Assembly: GCA_935421135.1 (NCBI GenBank)
Contig: OW285193.1
Coordinates: 558,001 to 622,000, forward strand
DNA from: Bugulina stolonifera
Lineage: Eukaryota > Bryozoa > Gymnolaemata > Cheilostomatida > Bugulidae
Length of the DNA stretch: 64,000 bases
Direction: 5' to 3'
The position numbers and the translations under genes are program-made. Below are positions 62,487 through 64,000 of the stretch, in pieces. Under the pieces are notes generated by a model. The model was not told the origin of the DNA and ran no database searches. It saw only the letters and a program-made list of their open reading frames with translations. Each line of letters begins with the position of its first letter. The stretch's first letter is position 1.

Positions 62487-64000
62487 TCAAATTCTGCATT
62501 CTGAACATTGCAAAAGTGGCTGAAACACATTGTTACAAGTAGCAATTTGGTACAAAACACACTTAAAACTTACTTTCATGCATTATTGAACATCTTTTAC
62601 TAGTTTACAAACTAATAACTCAAGTGAATTTGACAAAATCACAAATTTGACATTATGTTTAATGTTAGCAAAGTTAAATATTGTATGCAAAGTCCTGTTT
62701 TATTGATTTTCAGTCAAATTATGCACTCTGAACACTGCAAAAGTGACTGAAACAAATTGTTACAGACAGCAATTCGGTACAAAACACACTTAAAACTTAC
62801 TTTCATGCAATATTGAACATCTTTTACTAGTTTACAAACGAACAATTCAGGTGATTTTGTCAAAAATCACAAATTTGACATTATGCTTCATGTTTACAAA
62901 GTTAAATATTGCATACAAACTCATGTTTTATTGATTTTCATTCAAATTATGCATTCTGAACATTGGAAAAGTGGCTGAAACAACGTTGTTACAAAGAGCA
63001 ATTTGGTACAAAACACACTTAAAACTTACTTTCATGCAATATTGAACATCTTTTACTAGCTTACAAACTAATAACTTAAGTGAATTTGTCAAAAATCACA
63101 AATTTGACATTATGTTTCATGTATGCAAAGTTAAATATTGCATGCAAAGTCATGTTTTATTGGTTTTCATTCAACTTATGCATTCTGAACATTGGAAAAG
63201 TGACTGAAACACATTGTTACAAACAGCAATTTGGTACAAAACACACTTAAAACTTACTTTCATGCAATATTGAACATCTTTTACTAGTTTACAAACTAAT
63301 AACTCAAGTGAATTTGTCAAAAATCACAAATTTGACATTATGTTTCATGTTTGCTTAGTTAAATATTGTATGCAAAGTCATGTTTTATTGATTTTCATTC
63401 AAATTCTGCATTCTGAACATTGCAAAAGTGGCTGAAACACATTGTTACAAGTAGCAATTTGGTACAAAACACACTTAAAACTTACTTTCATGCATTATTG
63501 AACATCTTTTACTAGTTTACAAACTAATAACTCAAGTGAATTTGACAAAATCACAAATTTGACATTATGTTTAATGTTTGCAAAGTTAAATATTGCATGC
63601 AAAGTCATGTTTTATTGATTTTCATTCAAATTATGCATTCTGAACATTGCAAAACTGACTGAAACACATTGTTACAAGTAGCAATTTGGTACAAAACACA
63701 CTTAAAACTCACTTTCATGCATTATTGAACATCTTTTACTAGTTTACAAACTAATAACTCAAGTGAATTTGTCAAAAATCACAAATTTGACATTATGTTT
63801 CATGTTTACAAAGTTGAATATTGCATGCAAAGTCATGTTTTATTGATTTTCATTCAAATTATGCATTCTGAACATTGCAAAAGTGACTGAAACACATTGT
63901 TACAAACAGCAATTCGGTACAAAACACACTTAAAACTTACTTTCATGCAACATTGAACATCTTTTACTAGTTTACAAACGAACAATTCAAGTGATTTTGC
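62487..64000. repeat. L-N-H'-K-L/O-P-A (last monomer cut by window end)
   Basis: Starts 62487, 62714, 62942, 63171, 63399, 63626 and 63854. The monomer at 63399 has an L body but ends TTTAATGTTTGC, GCATGC and TTTTCATTCAA like O, so one L-O pair is fused. P has AAAACTGACTG. The final A stops after 147 bp at TTTTGC; the array evidently continues beyond the window. Confidence 0.9.

Larger units (their letters stand above)
1..64000. repeat. 228-bp tandem satellite array filling the window
   Basis: Every stretch I read is a head-to-tail copy of one AT-rich monomer of about 228 bp. Monomer starts fall at 1, 229, 457, 685, 914, 1142, 1371 and so on to 63854, giving 280 full copies plus 147 bp. Monomers can be lettered into recurring classes, and blocks of classes repeat in order, which defines higher-order repeats. 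All copies face the same way and no foreign DNA interrupts them. Long homogeneous HOR arrays of this kind are typical of eukaryotic centromeres; that location is inference, since no centromere protein data are available. The family is not one I recognise. There is no gene anywhere in the window. Confidence 0.98.

Noticed and set aside
714..63000. Dozens of near-identical 65-88 codon open frames on both strands (for example 714-950 and 1141-1407 plus, 1094-1291 minus)
   Set aside because: They recur only where D, D', F or J monomers happen to lose in-frame stops. They span monomer boundaries, overlap each other on opposite strands and change with the satellite class. They show no domain, codon bias or start context, so they are by-products of the repeat.
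1..64000. CRISPR array
   Set aside because: The repeats are 228 bp with no unique spacers between them and no cas genes; this is contiguous satellite DNA.
1..64000. Human or primate alpha satellite
   Set aside because: Monomer length is 228 bp rather than about 171 bp, and the characteristic alpha satellite blocks and full CENP-B box are absent.
1..64000. Tandem gene array, rDNA or tRNA cluster
   Set aside because: At 28% G+C and a 228-bp period there is no rRNA or tRNA-like conserved stem or box, and no coding frame persists across monomers.
1..64000. Terminal repeats or remnants of a retrotransposon, or telomere repeats
   Set aside because: I saw no primer-binding site, polypurine tract, coding remnant, target-site duplication or short telomere-like motif run; every segment aligns to the monomer.
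1..64000. A defence, toxin or other multi-gene system hidden in the window
   Set aside because: There is no non-repeat sequence in which such genes could lie; the whole length is accounted for by monomers.

Overview
The whole 64 kb is one uninterrupted array of tandem satellite DNA. By reading it end to end I count 280 complete monomers plus a 147-bp partial one, all in the same orientation and almost all 227-229 bp long (modal 228 bp). There is no gene, RNA gene, transposon, CRISPR array or unique sequence. The first monomer has 64 G+C in 228 bp (28%), with C exceeding G (40 to 24) on the given strand. This composition and architecture point to a eukaryote, most plausibly a centromeric or pericentromeric array from a long-read assembly. 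I do not recognise the monomer family: it is not human alpha satellite, and I cannot name the organism or even choose between animal and plant.

Monomers fall into about sixteen diagnostic classes, which I letter A to P (no M) with primed variants. A and B differ by about 16 bases (roughly 93% identical), whereas copies of the same class are nearly identical. This is the pattern of a higher-order repeat (HOR) array. Phase used here: a monomer begins at the TCAA (or TGAA) that precedes ATTATGCATTCTG, so monomer 1 is bases 1-228.

Layout. 1-3880: A-B-C-D-E-F, A-B-C-D', then G/H/I/J types with a local duplication. 3881-6387: a 912-bp tetramer K-L-N-H'. 6388-10032: G-H-I-J-K-L-N and three copies of a 455-bp dimer. 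10033-14593: E-F-A-B-C-D'-G-H-I-J then L-N-H'-K-L-O-P-A-B-C/I. 14594-32379: two tandem copies of a 9-10 kb superunit that contains a 1368-bp hexamer D-E-L'-A-B-C. 32380-48122: superunits that begin with the same hexamer and shrink by whole monomers (5018, 3878, 3195 bp). 48123-53590: a 2734-bp 12-mer present twice. 53591-64000: a mosaic of the same modules, with a 1141-bp pentamer twice and a 1597-bp heptamer twice.

The most informative results are: an apparent ancestral tetramer (A-B-C-D and G-H-I-J are parallel four-monomer series); recent in-register unequal exchange that left hybrid monomers at its junctions; a large tandem duplication proven by shared private mutations; and CpG sites that survive as CG only in some classes. 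No gene system was found, and the small open reading frames are by-products of the repeat.
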